Positions 18,689 to 28,397 of a stretch of 64,000 bases of DNA are shown piece after piece. Numbering within the stretch: position 1 is the stretch's first letter; every line of letters begins with the position of its first letter. The translations under genes and the position numbers were made by a program. The notes beneath the pieces were generated by a model. The model searched no databases. It was not told the DNA's origin and saw nothing but the letters and a program-made list of their open reading frames with translations. Source of the DNA: Secundilactobacillus pentosiphilus (GTDB lineage Bacteria > Bacillota > Bacilli > Lactobacillales > Lactobacillaceae); assembly GCF_002217985.1 (NCBI RefSeq), contig NZ_BCMI01000015.1:1-64000 (forward strand), in the 5' to 3' direction.

Positions 18689-20218
18689 TTGGCTAAATTA
18701 GCATTATTGAGCGTGTCTGATAAAACTGGCATCGTAGAATTTGGTTCAGAACTGACGAAGCGCGGTTATGAGATTATTTCTACGGGCGGGACCTTAAAAA
18801 CGTTGGTTGATGGCGGTGTGAAAGCAACTGCCGTTGAGGACGTAACGGGCTTCCCAGAGATGCTGGATGGTCGTGTAAAAACGTTGCACCCTCGAATCCA
18901 TGCTGGAATTTTGGCCAAGCGGGATAACCCTCAGCATATGGCTAAATTAAAGGAAAACGGGATCGAGCCAATTGACCTTATCTGTGTTAATTTATATCCT
19001 TTTAAAGAAACGATTCAAAAAGATGGGGTAACCGATGCCGAAGCCATTGAACAAATCGACATTGGCGGGCCTTCAATGCTGAGAGCGGCTGCTAAAAACT
19101 TTCAGGATGTGGTCGTTATTACTGACCAAGCTGATTATTCAGAATTCTTGAAACGTTATGATGAGCAGCAGGTGGATAGGGGCTACCGTCGCCATTTAGC
19201 TGCTAAAGTTTTTCGGCAAACCGCCGCGTATGATGCTCTGATTGCTAAGTATATGACTGAAGAACCCTTCCCAGAAAAATTAACGGTGACCTACGAAAAA
19301 GTTGAGAATATGCGGTACGGCGAAAACAGTCATCAAGCGGCCGCCTATTACAAGGAACCGATTCCTGCAGCATACTCCCTAGCTAACGCCACTCAACTTC
19401 ACGGCAAAGCGTTATCATACAATAATTTACGTGATGCTGACGCGGCTTTACGGATCATCGCCGATTTTGACCAGCCCGCGGTGGTTGCCCTGAAGCACAT
19501 GAATCCGTGCGGTATTGGGGTGAGTGATAACTTGCTGTCGGCTTGGAACTTAGCGTATGAATCCGACCCAATTTCTATTTTTGGCGGCATCATCGCTTTA
19601 AATCGTAAGGTGGACTTGGCAACTGCCGAAAAGATGCACGCCCTATTTTTGGAAATCATTATTGCACCAGCGTTTGATGACGATGCTTACGCTGTTTTGG
19701 CAAAGAAGAAGAATCTGCGGATCATGACCCTCGATTTTGGTAAATTGAATCCCAACCAAAAAGACATGGTAACGGTGCTCGGCGGGGCGTTGTACCAAGA
19801 TGCAGATACTGTTCACGAAACGGCGGCTGATTTCAAGGTGGTTTCTAAAGCACAACCGACGGATGCACAGCTTAAAGCATTGGCGTTTGGCCAGACCGTG
19901 GTTAAGCACGTGAAGAGCAATGCCATCGTTGTCACAACGGCTAACCAAACACTAGGCGTTGGTGCGGGTCAGATGAACCGCATTGATTCGCTAAAGATTG
20001 CGGTGGATAAGGCCGAAGAGAAAAAGGGTTATGATGACGCGATCGTTGCTTCGGATGCTTTCTTCCCGATGGATGACTGTGTTGAATACGCAGCTAAGCA
20101 CGGCATTAAGGCGATTGTGGAACCTGGCGGCAGTATTAAGGACCAAGACTCCATTGATAAGGCTAATGAGTATGGGATTGCCTTAGTCTTTACTGGTGTT
20201 CGTCACTTCAAGCACTAA
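18689..20218 (+). CDS. purH: Bifunctional AICAR transformylase / IMP cyclohydrolase PurH
   Basis: PurH carries out the last two steps to IMP. The 509-residue protein has the N-terminal methylglyoxal-synthase-like cyclohydrolase domain ([29 protein letters not shown], about residues 1-190) and the C-terminal transformylase domain ([10 protein letters not shown] near 211, [12 protein letters not shown] near 262). The start is the TTG at 18689, one base after the purN stop, preceded by AAGGAG at 11 bases. An upstream ATG in the same frame lies inside the ribosome binding site and is unlikely. Confidence 0.96.
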   Translation: MAKLALLSVSDKTGIVEFGSELTKRGYEIISTGGTLKTLVDGGVKATAVEDVTGFPEMLDGRVKTLHPRIHAGILAKRDNPQHMAKLKENGIEPIDLICVNLYPFKETIQKDGVTDAEAIEQIDIGGPSMLRAAAKNFQDVVVITDQADYSEFLKRYDEQQVDRGYRRHLAAKVFRQTAAYDALIAKYMTEEPFPEKLTVTYEKVENMRYGENSHQAAAYYKEPIPAAYSLANATQLHGKALSYNNLRDADAALRIIADFDQPAVVALKHMNPCGIGVSDNLLSAWNLAYESDPISIFGGIIALNRKVDLATAEKMHALFLEIIIAPAFDDDAYAVLAKKKNLRIMTLDFGKLNPNQKDMVTVLGGALYQDADTVHETAADFKVVSKAQPTDAQLKALAFGQTVVKHVKSNAIVVTTANQTLGVGAGQMNRIDSLKIAVDKAEEKKGYDDAIVASDAFFPMDDCVEYAAKHGIKAIVEPGGSIKDQDSIDKANEYGIALVFTGVRHFKH

Positions 20219-20243
20219 TTTCGAACCGGGGAGGAAATTTAAC

Positions 20244-21497
20244 ATGGAAAACTGGTTAGTGGTTGGCGGATGCGGACGCGAATACGTTTTAGCTCAAACG
20301 CTGGCAAAATCACCGAACCGGCGGGTGTACGCAGCACCGGGAAACGTGATGATGAATAAGCTGCCAAGAGTTGAGTCGGTTGCCATTGGCGAAATGGACT
20401 TTCCTGAGCTCGCCAAGTTTGCCAGTGATCATCAGGTCCAGTGCACCGTGGTTGGACCAGAAGACCCGCTATCAGCAGGTATCGTAGACTACTTTGAAGC
20501 ACGGGATCTACCGATTTTCGGCCCTAATAAGCAGGCTGCGCAACTAGAATCTTCCAAGACCTTTGCCAAACGAATGATGCAGCGCAGCGGTATTTTAACG
20601 GCTGATTACCGTGAGTTTACTGATGTAACGGTAGCGTTGTCTTACGCTCATGTTCAGCAGCCGCCGTTAGTCATCAAAGCGGATGGCTTAGCGGCAGGTA
20701 AGGGTGTGATTATTGCAAAATCTTCGCTGGAAGCAATCGATGCAGTTGAAAAGTTGACTGCCAATGGCTCAAAAAAGATTCTTATAGAAGATTATTTGGC
20801 GGGCGAAGAATTTTCGCTGTTTGCGATGGTCAATGGCACAACGTTTGTTACCATGCCGATTGCGCAGGATCATAAACGCCTATTGGACGGCGATCTGGGA
20901 CCCAATACCGGCGGAATGGGGGCTTATAGTCCTGTGCCGCACGTTGATGCCAAGGTCAAACAAGCCGCGGTTGATGAAATCATTAAGCCAATTTTGACCA
21001 GCATGGCTAATGCGGGGATGCCATTTAGCGGTTTTTTGTACGCCGGTTTAATCAACACTCCAAAGGGAATCAAAGTTATTGAATTTAACGTCAGAATGGG
21101 AGATCCAGAAACGCAGGTAGTTTTACCGCAGCTTAAAAGTGATCTGGGTGAACTCATTCTGCAGTTGAAACAGGGAAAGCATCCTACAGCAGAATGGCAA
21201 AGCGGTGAGTTCTATCTTGGTACGGTAGTGGCGTCACGAGACTACCCGCGTAACGTTGTGAACGACCGGGAGTTACCGGTTTTTAGTGATGCCCACGTTA
21301 AAGTCAGTTATGCAGGCGTCCGCCGGTTAGATAATCGCATTGTCAGTCATGGCGGCCGCGTTTTGATGGTGACGGCAAGCGCAGCCAATTTGGAGACCGC
21401 CCAAGCGAGAGTGAATGCCGCACTGGATGCAGACGTCGATCAAAATGCCTATACTTTTCGGCATGATATCGGCTTTCGAGCGCTTGATCATTCATGA
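20244..21497 (+). CDS. purD: GAR synthetase PurD
   Basis: PurD joins phosphoribosylamine and glycine with ATP. The 417-residue ATP-grasp enzyme carries GPEDPLSAGIVDYF near 77-90, KADGLAAGKGVI near 142-153, and GPNTGGMGAYSP near 225-236. The N-terminal loop reads GGCGREYV, where most PurD proteins have GSGGREHA. GGGGAGGAAA lies just before the ATG at 20244, which is chosen over a longer open frame. It is the last gene of the operon and is followed by the hairpin at 21549. Confidence 0.95.
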   Translation: MENWLVVGGCGREYVLAQTLAKSPNRRVYAAPGNVMMNKLPRVESVAIGEMDFPELAKFASDHQVQCTVVGPEDPLSAGIVDYFEARDLPIFGPNKQAAQLESSKTFAKRMMQRSGILTADYREFTDVTVALSYAHVQQPPLVIKADGLAAGKGVIIAKSSLEAIDAVEKLTANGSKKILIEDYLAGEEFSLFAMVNGTTFVTMPIAQDHKRLLDGDLGPNTGGMGAYSPVPHVDAKVKQAAVDEIIKPILTSMANAGMPFSGFLYAGLINTPKGIKVIEFNVRMGDPETQVVLPQLKSDLGELILQLKQGKHPTAEWQSGEFYLGTVVASRDYPRNVVNDRELPVFSDAHVKVSYAGVRRLDNRIVSHGGRVLMVTASAANLETAQARVNAALDADVDQNAYTFRHDIGFRALDHS

Positions 21498-21548
21498 TGG
21501 ATTAACGCTGCGATAGCATGCAAGAAATGATGAACTTTAAAAATAAAG

Positions 21549-21597
21549 AACACTATGATGTTTGTCAATTTTGACAGATGATCATGGTGTTTTTGTT
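21549..21597 (+). terminator. Terminator of the pur operon
   Basis: AACACTATGAT pairs with ATCATGGTGTT, with an inner GTCAA/TTGAC stem, and a T-rich tail follows. Confidence 0.8.
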
Positions 21598-21772
21598 TAA
21601 ATTGTTAAGTAAGTTTAAAGATTGACATGGATGTGCGTAAAACTGTTATTATTAAAGCTTGTGGTAAAGTAGTTTGAATGACTTCTATTCGGAAAGCATT
21701 GCTCAATGCTCGAAAAAATATTAAAATAATATGTAATTTGCAAAAAATGGACGAATGAAAGCAGGTTTTTTA

Positions 21773-23437
21773 ATGACTGAGATGTCAAATCACAATGAAG
21801 GCGGCAACACAGAACCGAATTCTAAAGACCGGATGGTGACTGGGTCTGCCTGGATGACTGCCGGCAGTATCTTTTCACGGATACTTGGCGCCATCTACAT
21901 CATCCCTTGGGGTATCTGGTTTGGCAGTTACTTCTTCCAAGGAAATGCCCTCTACGGAAAAGGTTATAACATATACAGTTTCTTCTTGATTGCTGCGATT
22001 GCCGGAATTCCATCAGCAATTGCCAAACAAGTGGCTCACTATAATGCGATGAATGAGTATGGTGTTGGTTTTCGGCTTTATAAACACGGCTTTATTTTAG
22101 CGGCGATGACCGGGCTGATCTGTGCGGGATTATTGTACTTTGGCGCACCGCTGTTTGATGGCGGGGATCCGCGAGTGGTTCCCGTTTTGCATTCCCTCGC
22201 TTGGGCGGTTTTGATCATCCCTGTAATGAGCCTTTCCCGCGGCTTTTTCCAAGGCTATCAGCAAATGGCACCTTCCGCCATTTCTCAATTTGTGGAGCAG
22301 TTGGCCAGAGTGGCCTACATGCTGGGATCCGCCTTCGTCATTATGCGAGTTCTGCATGGCAACTGGATCACCGCCGTTTCTCAGTCAACTTTTGCTGCCT
22401 GCGTGGGTGCCATTGCCGGTACACTGACCTTAGCTTGGTACTACCTTAAAAATCGGGCATCTTTCAATGACTTGGTTACCAATAGTGAAAACCAAATTGT
22501 GGTTCCAGCAAAACAGCTTTATCAAGAGATCCTTCAGCAGGCCTTGCCGTTTATCGTGCTTGGTGCTGGAATCACCATTTTTCAGTTGATCGACCAATAC
22601 ACGTTCTTTAATTTCATGCGTAGTACCGGGATCACCTCAACGGTCATGCTCAACAATTTATTCGCCATGTTCAGCGTGAATGCCAATAAATTGATCATGA
22701 TCATTGTTTCGCTGTCTTCAGCGTTAGCCATTACAGTGGTGCCATTATTATCTGAAGCTTATACCCGTAATGAGCATGAAAATATTAGCCATCAACTGAC
22801 TAACGCCATGTTGCTCTTCGCTTTTGTCATGATTCCCAGTGCTTTAGGGATGGCAGCCATTGCACACCCGTTGAACATTATCTTTTACGGAACATCACAT
22901 AAAGATTTAGCAACAGCTGTCTTGGCCTTCTCTGCTTTTGAGTCGATTATGCTGGGCCTTTTCAGTGTGACGTCTGCCATCATGCAGGGGGTTTCGCAAA
23001 ACAAGCGGGCGGTTCGTTATTTTGCAGTTGGGACGATTGTCAAGTTAGCTTTGCAGTGGCCTTGCATTCATTACATGGGCGTATTTGGTCCGTTGGTTGC
23101 AACGACTTTTGGTTTCCTGGTCGCTAATATTTTGATTCTTAGTTGGCTTAACCGGAAGTACGGTGTTGATTTTCAGAGTATCTCCAAAAAAGTCAACGGT
23201 ATTTTAGCTTTTTCCATTATTATGTGCGCGATTGCCTACCTGCTCGTGCGCCTGGTCAGTCGCTTGATTAGCACCTTTATGGTGGTAGATTCACGTTTTG
23301 GCAGCTTAATCGTGGTGATTTTTGCCGTGGGGATCGCCGGCTATCTGTACGTTTATCTGGTACTCCATACGCGATTAGCAGATACGGTGATGGGTGACCG
23401 GATGAGACGTCTAAGAAGTCTGCTGCACATTAAATAA
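21773..23437 (+). CDS. MurJ/YtgP-type polysaccharide or lipid II flippase
   Basis: A 554-residue membrane protein of the MOP (MVF/PST) exporter superfamily with about 14 hydrophobic segments. After a hydrophilic N-terminus of some 25 residues, TGSAWMTAGSIFSRILGAIY is the typical first helix of the SpoVB/YtgP branch, whose Bacillus member YtgP flips lipid II. A role in lipid II or polysaccharide translocation is therefore inferred. The ATG at 21773 is preferred; an ATG six codons earlier has no clear ribosome binding site. A TTGACA at 21622 suggests its own promoter. It stands between the pur terminator and the hairpin at 23586. Confidence 0.85.
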   Translation: MTEMSNHNEGGNTEPNSKDRMVTGSAWMTAGSIFSRILGAIYIIPWGIWFGSYFFQGNALYGKGYNIYSFFLIAAIAGIPSAIAKQVAHYNAMNEYGVGFRLYKHGFILAAMTGLICAGLLYFGAPLFDGGDPRVVPVLHSLAWAVLIIPVMSLSRGFFQGYQQMAPSAISQFVEQLARVAYMLGSAFVIMRVLHGNWITAVSQSTFAACVGAIAGTLTLAWYYLKNRASFNDLVTNSENQIVVPAKQLYQEILQQALPFIVLGAGITIFQLIDQYTFFNFMRSTGITSTVMLNNLFAMFSVNANKLIMIIVSLSSALAITVVPLLSEAYTRNEHENISHQLTNAMLLFAFVMIPSALGMAAIAHPLNIIFYGTSHKDLATAVLAFSAFESIMLGLFSVTSAIMQGVSQNKRAVRYFAVGTIVKLALQWPCIHYMGVFGPLVATTFGFLVANILILSWLNRKYGVDFQSISKKVNGILAFSIIMCAIAYLLVRLVSRLISTFMVVDSRFGSLIVVIFAVGIAGYLYVYLVLHTRLADTVMGDRMRRLRSLLHIK

Positions 23438-23585
23438 GGCATGGTCTAATGTGAAATAAGTCTTTGAAAGATCAGTCATTATGAAGTAAATCTCCGCCGG
23501 TTCTCAGATGTGAATACCGCTATGAACCACTTTCTACTGATGGCTTGTTGCTTAGAAGTGTTTCACAACCAGCCATTTCAACACA

Positions 23586-23618
23586 AAACGTCATTCAGTT
23601 CGTCTGAATGGCGTTTTT
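23586..23618 (+). terminator. Terminator downstream of the flippase gene
   Basis: AACG-T-CATTCAG pairs with CTGAATG-G-CGTT across TTCGT, followed by T residues. Confidence 0.75.
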
Positions 23619-23646
23619 GGTGCTTTTAGAAGTGCATGAACCCTTT

Positions 23647-24471
23647 TTAGCCCTGGTGTTCATGCATATAACGGGGCAGCTGATGAATAATTTGGGTCGG
23701 CAAGACCACGTACTGGTTTTGAGCGAGTTCATCGGCAATTGCGCTGTGGGCGTAAACCGCGGCGAGAACGGCGTTGGTCTGATCCGCAAATTGAGCTGTA
23801 AAGCCGCCGATCATGCCCGCCAAGGTGTCACCCATACCGCCAGTGGCCTGAGCGGGAGTACCAGCCGTGTTTAAAAAGCTGCCGGTGGGAGTATAGACTT
23901 TGGTTTGGTGTGATTTTAAGACGACGGTACCGCCTAATTGCCGGCGTACGGCTTCATTTGCTTCATCGGTTTGAGCCGCAATTTTGATGCCGGACAGCCG
24001 CTGCCATTCCATTTGGTGGGGTGTAAACACCAGGTGGGCCTTAGGCAGTTTGAGGTCATGTTTAGAAATGAGAGTGATCGCTGAGCCATCAACGATTAGT
24101 GTTTGATTGTCGCTGACGGTATCAAAAACGGCTTTCAAAACCGACAGGCTCGTGTCAGTCGTCCCCAGCCCAGGGCCAACGACGACGGTATTTGCTGCAG
24201 AAACTAAGTCGGTTAATTCATCACGGTTGGTAAAGTTGGCGACCATTGCTTCCGGCAGTCGGGAGTGCAGGCTAATAAAGTTGCTTGGATCTGTGAGCGT
24301 CGTGTTCAGACCAGCACCGCTGTACACACTGGCCTCGGTCGCCATCAGGATGGCCCCGCCAAAGTGGTCGTTGCCGCCAACCAGACATACCCGGCCATAA
24401 GTACCCTTGTGGCTTTCCTTGGGCCGAACACGAATCGTTTGGGCGAGAATCTGTTCAGTTAAAGTTTCCAT
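23647..24471 (-). CDS. nnrD: ADP-dependent NAD(P)H-hydrate dehydratase NnrD
   Basis: NnrD repairs the damaged cofactor NAD(P)HX by ADP-driven dehydration. The 274-residue protein corresponds to the C-terminal (YjeF_C, ribokinase-like) domain alone: GGNDHFGGAILMA near 32, VVGPGLGTTD near 96-105, TPHQMEWQRL near 150 and GGMGDTLAGMIGGF near 208-221, which holds the catalytic Asp. The epimerase half (YjeF_N) is not fused here. AGGAAGGCG precedes the ATG at 24471. It converges on the flippase gene. Confidence 0.93.
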   Translation of the reverse strand: METLTEQILAQTIRVRPKESHKGTYGRVCLVGGNDHFGGAILMATEASVYSGAGLNTTLTDPSNFISLHSRLPEAMVANFTNRDELTDLVSAANTVVVGPGLGTTDTSLSVLKAVFDTVSDNQTLIVDGSAITLISKHDLKLPKAHLVFTPHQMEWQRLSGIKIAAQTDEANEAVRRQLGGTVVLKSHQTKVYTPTGSFLNTAGTPAQATGGMGDTLAGMIGGFTAQFADQTNAVLAAVYAHSAIADELAQNQYVVLPTQIIHQLPRYMHEHQG

Positions 24472-24686
24472 TGTTATCGCCTTCCTATAATAAGATGCTT
24501 AACTCGAGTATAGCATTATGCACTAAATCTGTGAGTGATTTTGATGCTCGTTGACGTTAATCAGCGGTTCTTTTTTTGAAATGAACGGCTAGATCATTTT
24601 TGCTGACGGGCTTAGCGGACGGCTCCCCACTAAGCCAGTTGTATGCTAAAATGGTACTTGAGAAACCACTATTGGGAGGAACTTAA

Positions 24687-26102
24687 ATGTCAATTGATTG
24701 GAAAGCCGCTGCTCAGAAACATCAAGCAGCTTACGTAGATGATTTAACGAAACTAATCGCCATTAAAAGTGTTCGTGACGACGCCAAAAAAACCGCTGAT
24801 GCACCGTTAGGACCAGGGCCTGCAGAAGCCCTTCAAGCCTTTTTGAAAATGGCTGAACGTGATGGCTTTAAGACCACTAACCTTGATAATTTAGCGGGTT
24901 ACGTGGAATACGGTGAGGGTGACGAAACCATCGCTATTCTGGCCCACGTTGACGTTATGCCTGCGGGTGAGGGGTGGTCAACTGAACCCTTTACCCTGAC
25001 TGAAAAAGACGGTAACCTTTATGGCCGCGGTACCTCTGACGATAAGGGACCCGCCTTGGCTTGCTACTATGGTTTGAAGATTTTAAAAGAACAGGGTATT
25101 AAGCTTAATAAAAAGGTGCGTTTTATCTTGGGTACTGATGAAGAAAGCGGCTGGACCGGTATGAAGCACTACTTCAAGACCCAGCCGGAACCAACCATGG
25201 GCTTTTCGCCAGATGCTGAATTTCCACTGATCAACGGTGAAAAGGGAAATGCTACCTTTACTTTGACGACCCAGGGCTCAAACGGCGGCCAGTATAAGCT
25301 GAATCATTTCAGCGCTGGTTTACGTGAAAATATGGTGCCGCGGGATGCGCACGCGGTCGTTGAAACAGACGATAATGAAAAGCTGGTCAGTGACTTCACC
25401 GCCTTCTTGGACGAAGCACCAGTAACTGGCGACGTGCACATTGATAGCGACGGGGTTCACTTCCACGTGATCGGTAAAGCAGCCCACGGGATGGAACCCA
25501 AGAACGGGATTAACGCTGGGACTTACCTCGCCTCATTTCTAAAGACTTTAGACTTTGGCGGTGACGCCCGGTCATTTGTCGAGCTAGTTGGCGGAGATCT
25601 GCATGATGATTCGCGGGTGAACAAGTTGGGCTTAGCCTTCACTGATAAGATTATGGGTGACTTAACTATGAACATCGGTGTGATGGACTTTGATGCTGGT
25701 AAAACCGGTAAGATCGTTCTGAACTTCCGTTATCCAAAGGGCATGACGGCTGAGGATATTCAAAATAAGCTTGCCCAAGTCGCTGATCAAAACCACTTTG
25801 AATTAAATAAGGGCCGTGAAATGGTGCCGCATTACGTTGACCCTAAGGATCCAATCGTGACGACTTTAATGGGTGCTTACCGTGAAATGACAGGTAACCA
25901 GGCTGCTAAGCCGGAAGTTGTTGGCGGCGGTACCTATGGCCGGTTAATGAAACGTGGCGTAGCCTTTGGCGCGTTATTCATGGATCATACGCCAGATACC
26001 ATGCACCAAGTTGATGAATTCCAGCCACTTTCTGATTTGATGATGGCAATGGCCATTTACGGCCGTTCCATTGAAGCACTGGCAAACGAATTACCAAACT
26101 AA
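24687..26102 (+). CDS. pepV: Dipeptidase PepV (M20 family)
   Basis: PepV is a cytosolic zinc dipeptidase of broad specificity used by lactobacilli to finish breakdown of imported peptides. The 471-residue protein has the metal-binding ILAHVDVMPAGEGW near 84-97, YGRGTSDDKGP near 112-122, and GTDEESGWTGM near 150-160, with the bridging Asp and catalytic Glu. GGGAGGAAC precedes the ATG. The universal stress protein gene starts 12 bases after the stop, so the two are probably co-transcribed. Confidence 0.96.
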   Translation: MSIDWKAAAQKHQAAYVDDLTKLIAIKSVRDDAKKTADAPLGPGPAEALQAFLKMAERDGFKTTNLDNLAGYVEYGEGDETIAILAHVDVMPAGEGWSTEPFTLTEKDGNLYGRGTSDDKGPALACYYGLKILKEQGIKLNKKVRFILGTDEESGWTGMKHYFKTQPEPTMGFSPDAEFPLINGEKGNATFTLTTQGSNGGQYKLNHFSAGLRENMVPRDAHAVVETDDNEKLVSDFTAFLDEAPVTGDVHIDSDGVHFHVIGKAAHGMEPKNGINAGTYLASFLKTLDFGGDARSFVELVGGDLHDDSRVNKLGLAFTDKIMGDLTMNIGVMDFDAGKTGKIVLNFRYPKGMTAEDIQNKLAQVADQNHFELNKGREMVPHYVDPKDPIVTTLMGAYREMTGNQAAKPEVVGGGTYGRLMKRGVAFGALFMDHTPDTMHQVDEFQPLSDLMMAMAIYGRSIEALANELPN

Positions 26103-26114
26103 GGAGTGATGGCA

Positions 26115-26600
26115 TTGGCACAGCTTAGTAGTTATCAAAACGTACTGGTCGGTGTAGATGGTTCAAAACAGGCTAAACGGGCAGTTAAAAAGGCAATTGC
26201 GGTTGCTAAAAGAAACCAGTCAGCCCTCTATATTGCAACGATTCTTGATGTGAGTAGGCTGACGAACATTGGCAAGGCTCAGTTTGGCTTTGGTGCCGCT
26301 GACCCGGAGGTTTTGGATGAGTTCAAGCAAAAAATGGATAAACTAGTTGCGGGATATCGTGATCAAGCTACTCAGGCGGGGGTTAAAAAAGTGGAAATTC
26401 ACGTGACCTTCGGTAATCCCAAATTGGAGCTGGCTAAAAACTTGCCCAAATTATTGGGAATTGATCTGATCGTCATCGGGGCTACTGGAACCAACGTTGT
26501 GGAACGGATGATGATGGGCTCTAACGCCAGCTACGTTGTGGCCAATGCCCACGCTGATGTTTTAATTGTGCGAACAAAATTAGATAATCAGCCATTTTAA
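26115..26600 (+). CDS. Universal stress protein UspA family
   Basis: A 161-residue single-domain Usp protein. It has the N-terminal VGVDGSKQAKRA and the ATP-binding signature GATGTNVVERMMMGSNA near 129-145 (pattern G-2x-G-9x-G-S). Such proteins act in stress resistance, mostly by unknown means. The TTG at 26115 lies eight bases after AAGGAG and is chosen; a GTG and an ATG 6-9 bases upstream overlap or touch the ribosome binding site. It follows pepV closely and ends at a strong two-way terminator. Confidence 0.92.
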   Translation: MAQLSSYQNVLVGVDGSKQAKRAVKKAIAVAKRNQSALYIATILDVSRLTNIGKAQFGFGAADPEVLDEFKQKMDKLVAGYRDQATQAGVKKVEIHVTFGNPKLELAKNLPKLLGIDLIVIGATGTNVVERMMMGSNASYVVANAHADVLIVRTKLDNQPF

Positions 26601-26616
26601 CGGTTTTCAAAATGAC

Positions 26617-26656
26617 AAAAGGCTTCGGTGCAAATGCTGCGCACCGAAGCCTTTTC
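26617..26656. terminator. Bidirectional terminator between usp and the deoxynucleoside kinase gene
   Basis: AAAAGGCTTCGGTGC pairs with GCACCGAAGCCTTTT. Confidence 0.95.
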
Positions 26657-26664
26657 ATTCAAAA

Positions 26665-27324
26665 TTACATTGCTTTTGAAACGGAACTTGTGTTTCTGAT
26701 CTTGCTTAGCGCTGCATCCACTTGGCTGAGGACAACCTTGACGTTGTCAGGGTCTTCCAGGTTATAGCGTTGCAGGTCAACCTTGATTTTAGGACTGACA
26801 TTAAAGTCATCAAACCATTTTTGATAAGCTGACCACATCTTGTAGTAGTAAGATTCCAATTCAGGATGGCTATCAATTTGTTCGTAATCACGACCACGCT
26901 TTTTGATCCGGTGGAGGATGGTTTCAAAATCACTGTTGGCATAGACCAGCAGATCGGGTGCCTTCTTTGGCAACGTGTTCAGTTCGTTCATCATGTTGTC
27001 CAGTAATTTAAGGTAAACGGACAGTTCAGTATCACTGATGTTACCCTCTGCGTTATTTTCTTTCGTGAATAAGGCGTCTTCGTAGATGGAGCGGTCGAGG
27101 ATGTTATTATCGTCAGCCAGGGCCTGTTTGATCATTGAGAAACGCTTATTTAAGAAATAAATCTGCAGCAAAAAACCGTATTGTTTCGGATTCGAATAGT
27201 ATAAAGGTAGTACTGGGTTGTCACCCACTGGTTCAAAGAATGCCTTGGTTCCTAAGTGTTCCGCAAGCATTCCAGTTAAAGTTGTTTTTCCAACACCAAT
27301 CATTCCGGCTGTAATAATCACCAT
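26665..27324 (-). CDS. Deoxynucleoside kinase (dAK/dGK type)
   Basis: This 219-residue kinase phosphorylates deoxynucleosides for salvage. It has the P-loop GMIGVGKTT (residues 7-15), FFEPVGDNPVL near 29-39 with the Glu that binds sugar, the DRSIYED motif near 79-85 (usual ERS/DRS), and a lid region with KKRGRDYE. Lactobacilli often carry paired dAK/dGK genes; only one is seen here, and its base preference cannot be told. The ATG at 27324 follows AGAGGGGC at seven bases; a 33-codon upstream extension is rejected because it lacks this. It is divergent from the HAD gene. Confidence 0.92.
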   Translation of the reverse strand: MVIITAGMIGVGKTTLTGMLAEHLGTKAFFEPVGDNPVLPLYYSNPKQYGFLLQIYFLNKRFSMIKQALADDNNILDRSIYEDALFTKENNAEGNISDTELSVYLKLLDNMMNELNTLPKKAPDLLVYANSDFETILHRIKKRGRDYEQIDSHPELESYYYKMWSAYQKWFDDFNVSPKIKVDLQRYNLEDPDNVKVVLSQVDAALSKIRNTSSVSKAM

Positions 27325-27535
27325 AATAGCCCCTCTTTTAATAAAATATGCAACATATAGTGTACCATAGTTTTCCAAGATACTACATGTTCTTTTTAAC
27401 TTTTTCGCTTTTAAGCGCTTCACCCGCCTAGCTATAAGGGTTTCTAAAGATTGCTCGCAGATAAGGCGTCAAATCCCGGTGGGAAAAATCTAGTAGTATA
27501 ATTAAATTAAAGGGATAAAGGAGCGTGGTTCTTGA

Positions 27536-28306
27536 ATGTATGATGCAATCGTATTTTTTGATTTAGACGGGACGCTATTTGACGATCAAAAAAACGTTCT
27601 GCCAAGTAGTATTGATGCTATCAAGCAGATGTCAAAGAACAATATTTTGTCCGTGATCTCCACTGGCAGAAATATCTTTGAAGTGCAGTACGTGCTTGAC
27701 GAGACTGGTTTGGATACCATTGTCAGTGCTAACGGCAGTTACGTTCAGTATAAGGGTAAAAAACTCCATCAAGAAGTGATTCCCGAAGACGTCATCGCGG
27801 AATTCACCGACTATGCCAACCAGCAGGGCGATCCCGTGGGTTACTTCAATAACCGTGGTTTCCGTTTGAGTCGGGAAAATGATGCCACTAAGGAAAACTT
27901 CAAGCTGCTGCGGTTAGACGCCAAGGTGGATCCTGATTTCTATCATCACGAAAACATTAACTTTATGAACGTCTTTAATGAAGATAAAGAAAAGCAGTAC
28001 CAGGAGCGGTTTAAGGGTGTTTTGTCGCTAGTTCGGAATAATCCACGGGCTTTAGATACCATGAAAGCCGGCGTTTCTAAGCGGACGGGGATCCAAATCC
28101 TGTTGGAAGCGGCGCACTTAGAAAATATTCACACCTACGCGTTTGGCGATCAGCTTAATGACCTGCAGATGTTTGACATGGTTGATACCCCAATTGCGAT
28201 GGCGAATGGTCACAAGCTGGCCAAGCAGAAAGCCGCTTACGTGACGACCTCAAATATGGATAACGGAATCGTTAACGGGTTGCGTCATTATCATTTAATT
28301 AAATAA
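27536..28306 (+). CDS. HAD superfamily Cof-type sugar phosphatase
   Basis: A 256-residue phosphatase of the HAD superfamily, subclass IIB (Cof type). Motif I FDLDGTLFDD is at residues 8-17, motif II STGR near 42, and motif IV FGDQLNDLQMFD near 202-213. The substrate is unknown; relatives act on sugar phosphates, FMN or nucleotide phosphates. AAAGGAGCG lies about 11 bases before the ATG, and a TATAAT-like box stands at about 27497. A strong terminator follows. Confidence 0.92.
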   Translation: MYDAIVFFDLDGTLFDDQKNVLPSSIDAIKQMSKNNILSVISTGRNIFEVQYVLDETGLDTIVSANGSYVQYKGKKLHQEVIPEDVIAEFTDYANQQGDPVGYFNNRGFRLSRENDATKENFKLLRLDAKVDPDFYHHENINFMNVFNEDKEKQYQERFKGVLSLVRNNPRALDTMKAGVSKRTGIQILLEAAHLENIHTYAFGDQLNDLQMFDMVDTPIAMANGHKLAKQKAAYVTTSNMDNGIVNGLRHYHLIK

Positions 28307-28324
28307 ACGCAGTTAATTGAAATA

Positions 28325-28369
28325 AAACAGCTTAAAAGCCTCTTACGAGGGGTTTTTAAGCTGTTTTTT
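28325..28369 (+). terminator. Terminator of the HAD phosphatase gene
   Basis: AAAACAGCTTAAAA pairs with TTTTTAAGCTGTTTT, with an inner CCTC/GAGG stem. Confidence 0.92.
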
Positions 28370-28373
28370 GTTA

Positions 28374-28397
28374 GGAATAATATTCCGGTAATATTCC
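28374..28397. promoter_or_regulatory. Overlapping palindromes upstream of the Fe-S fusion gene (candidate operator)
   Basis: GGAATAATATTCC (28374-28386) is an exact palindrome and is followed directly by GGTAATATTCC, repeating the right half-site. A second imperfect palindrome, AGTGA-GTAG-TCACT, lies at 28480-28493. The downstream unit ends with a TetR gene, so one of these may be its operator. No clear -35/-10 pair was identified. Confidence 0.35.

Noticed and set aside
23451-23570. Possible third copy of the MITE-like repeat
   Set aside because: TGTGAAATAAGTCT and the opposite TGTGAAACACTTCT resemble the repeat ends, but the interior does not align with either copy, so the similarity may be chance.
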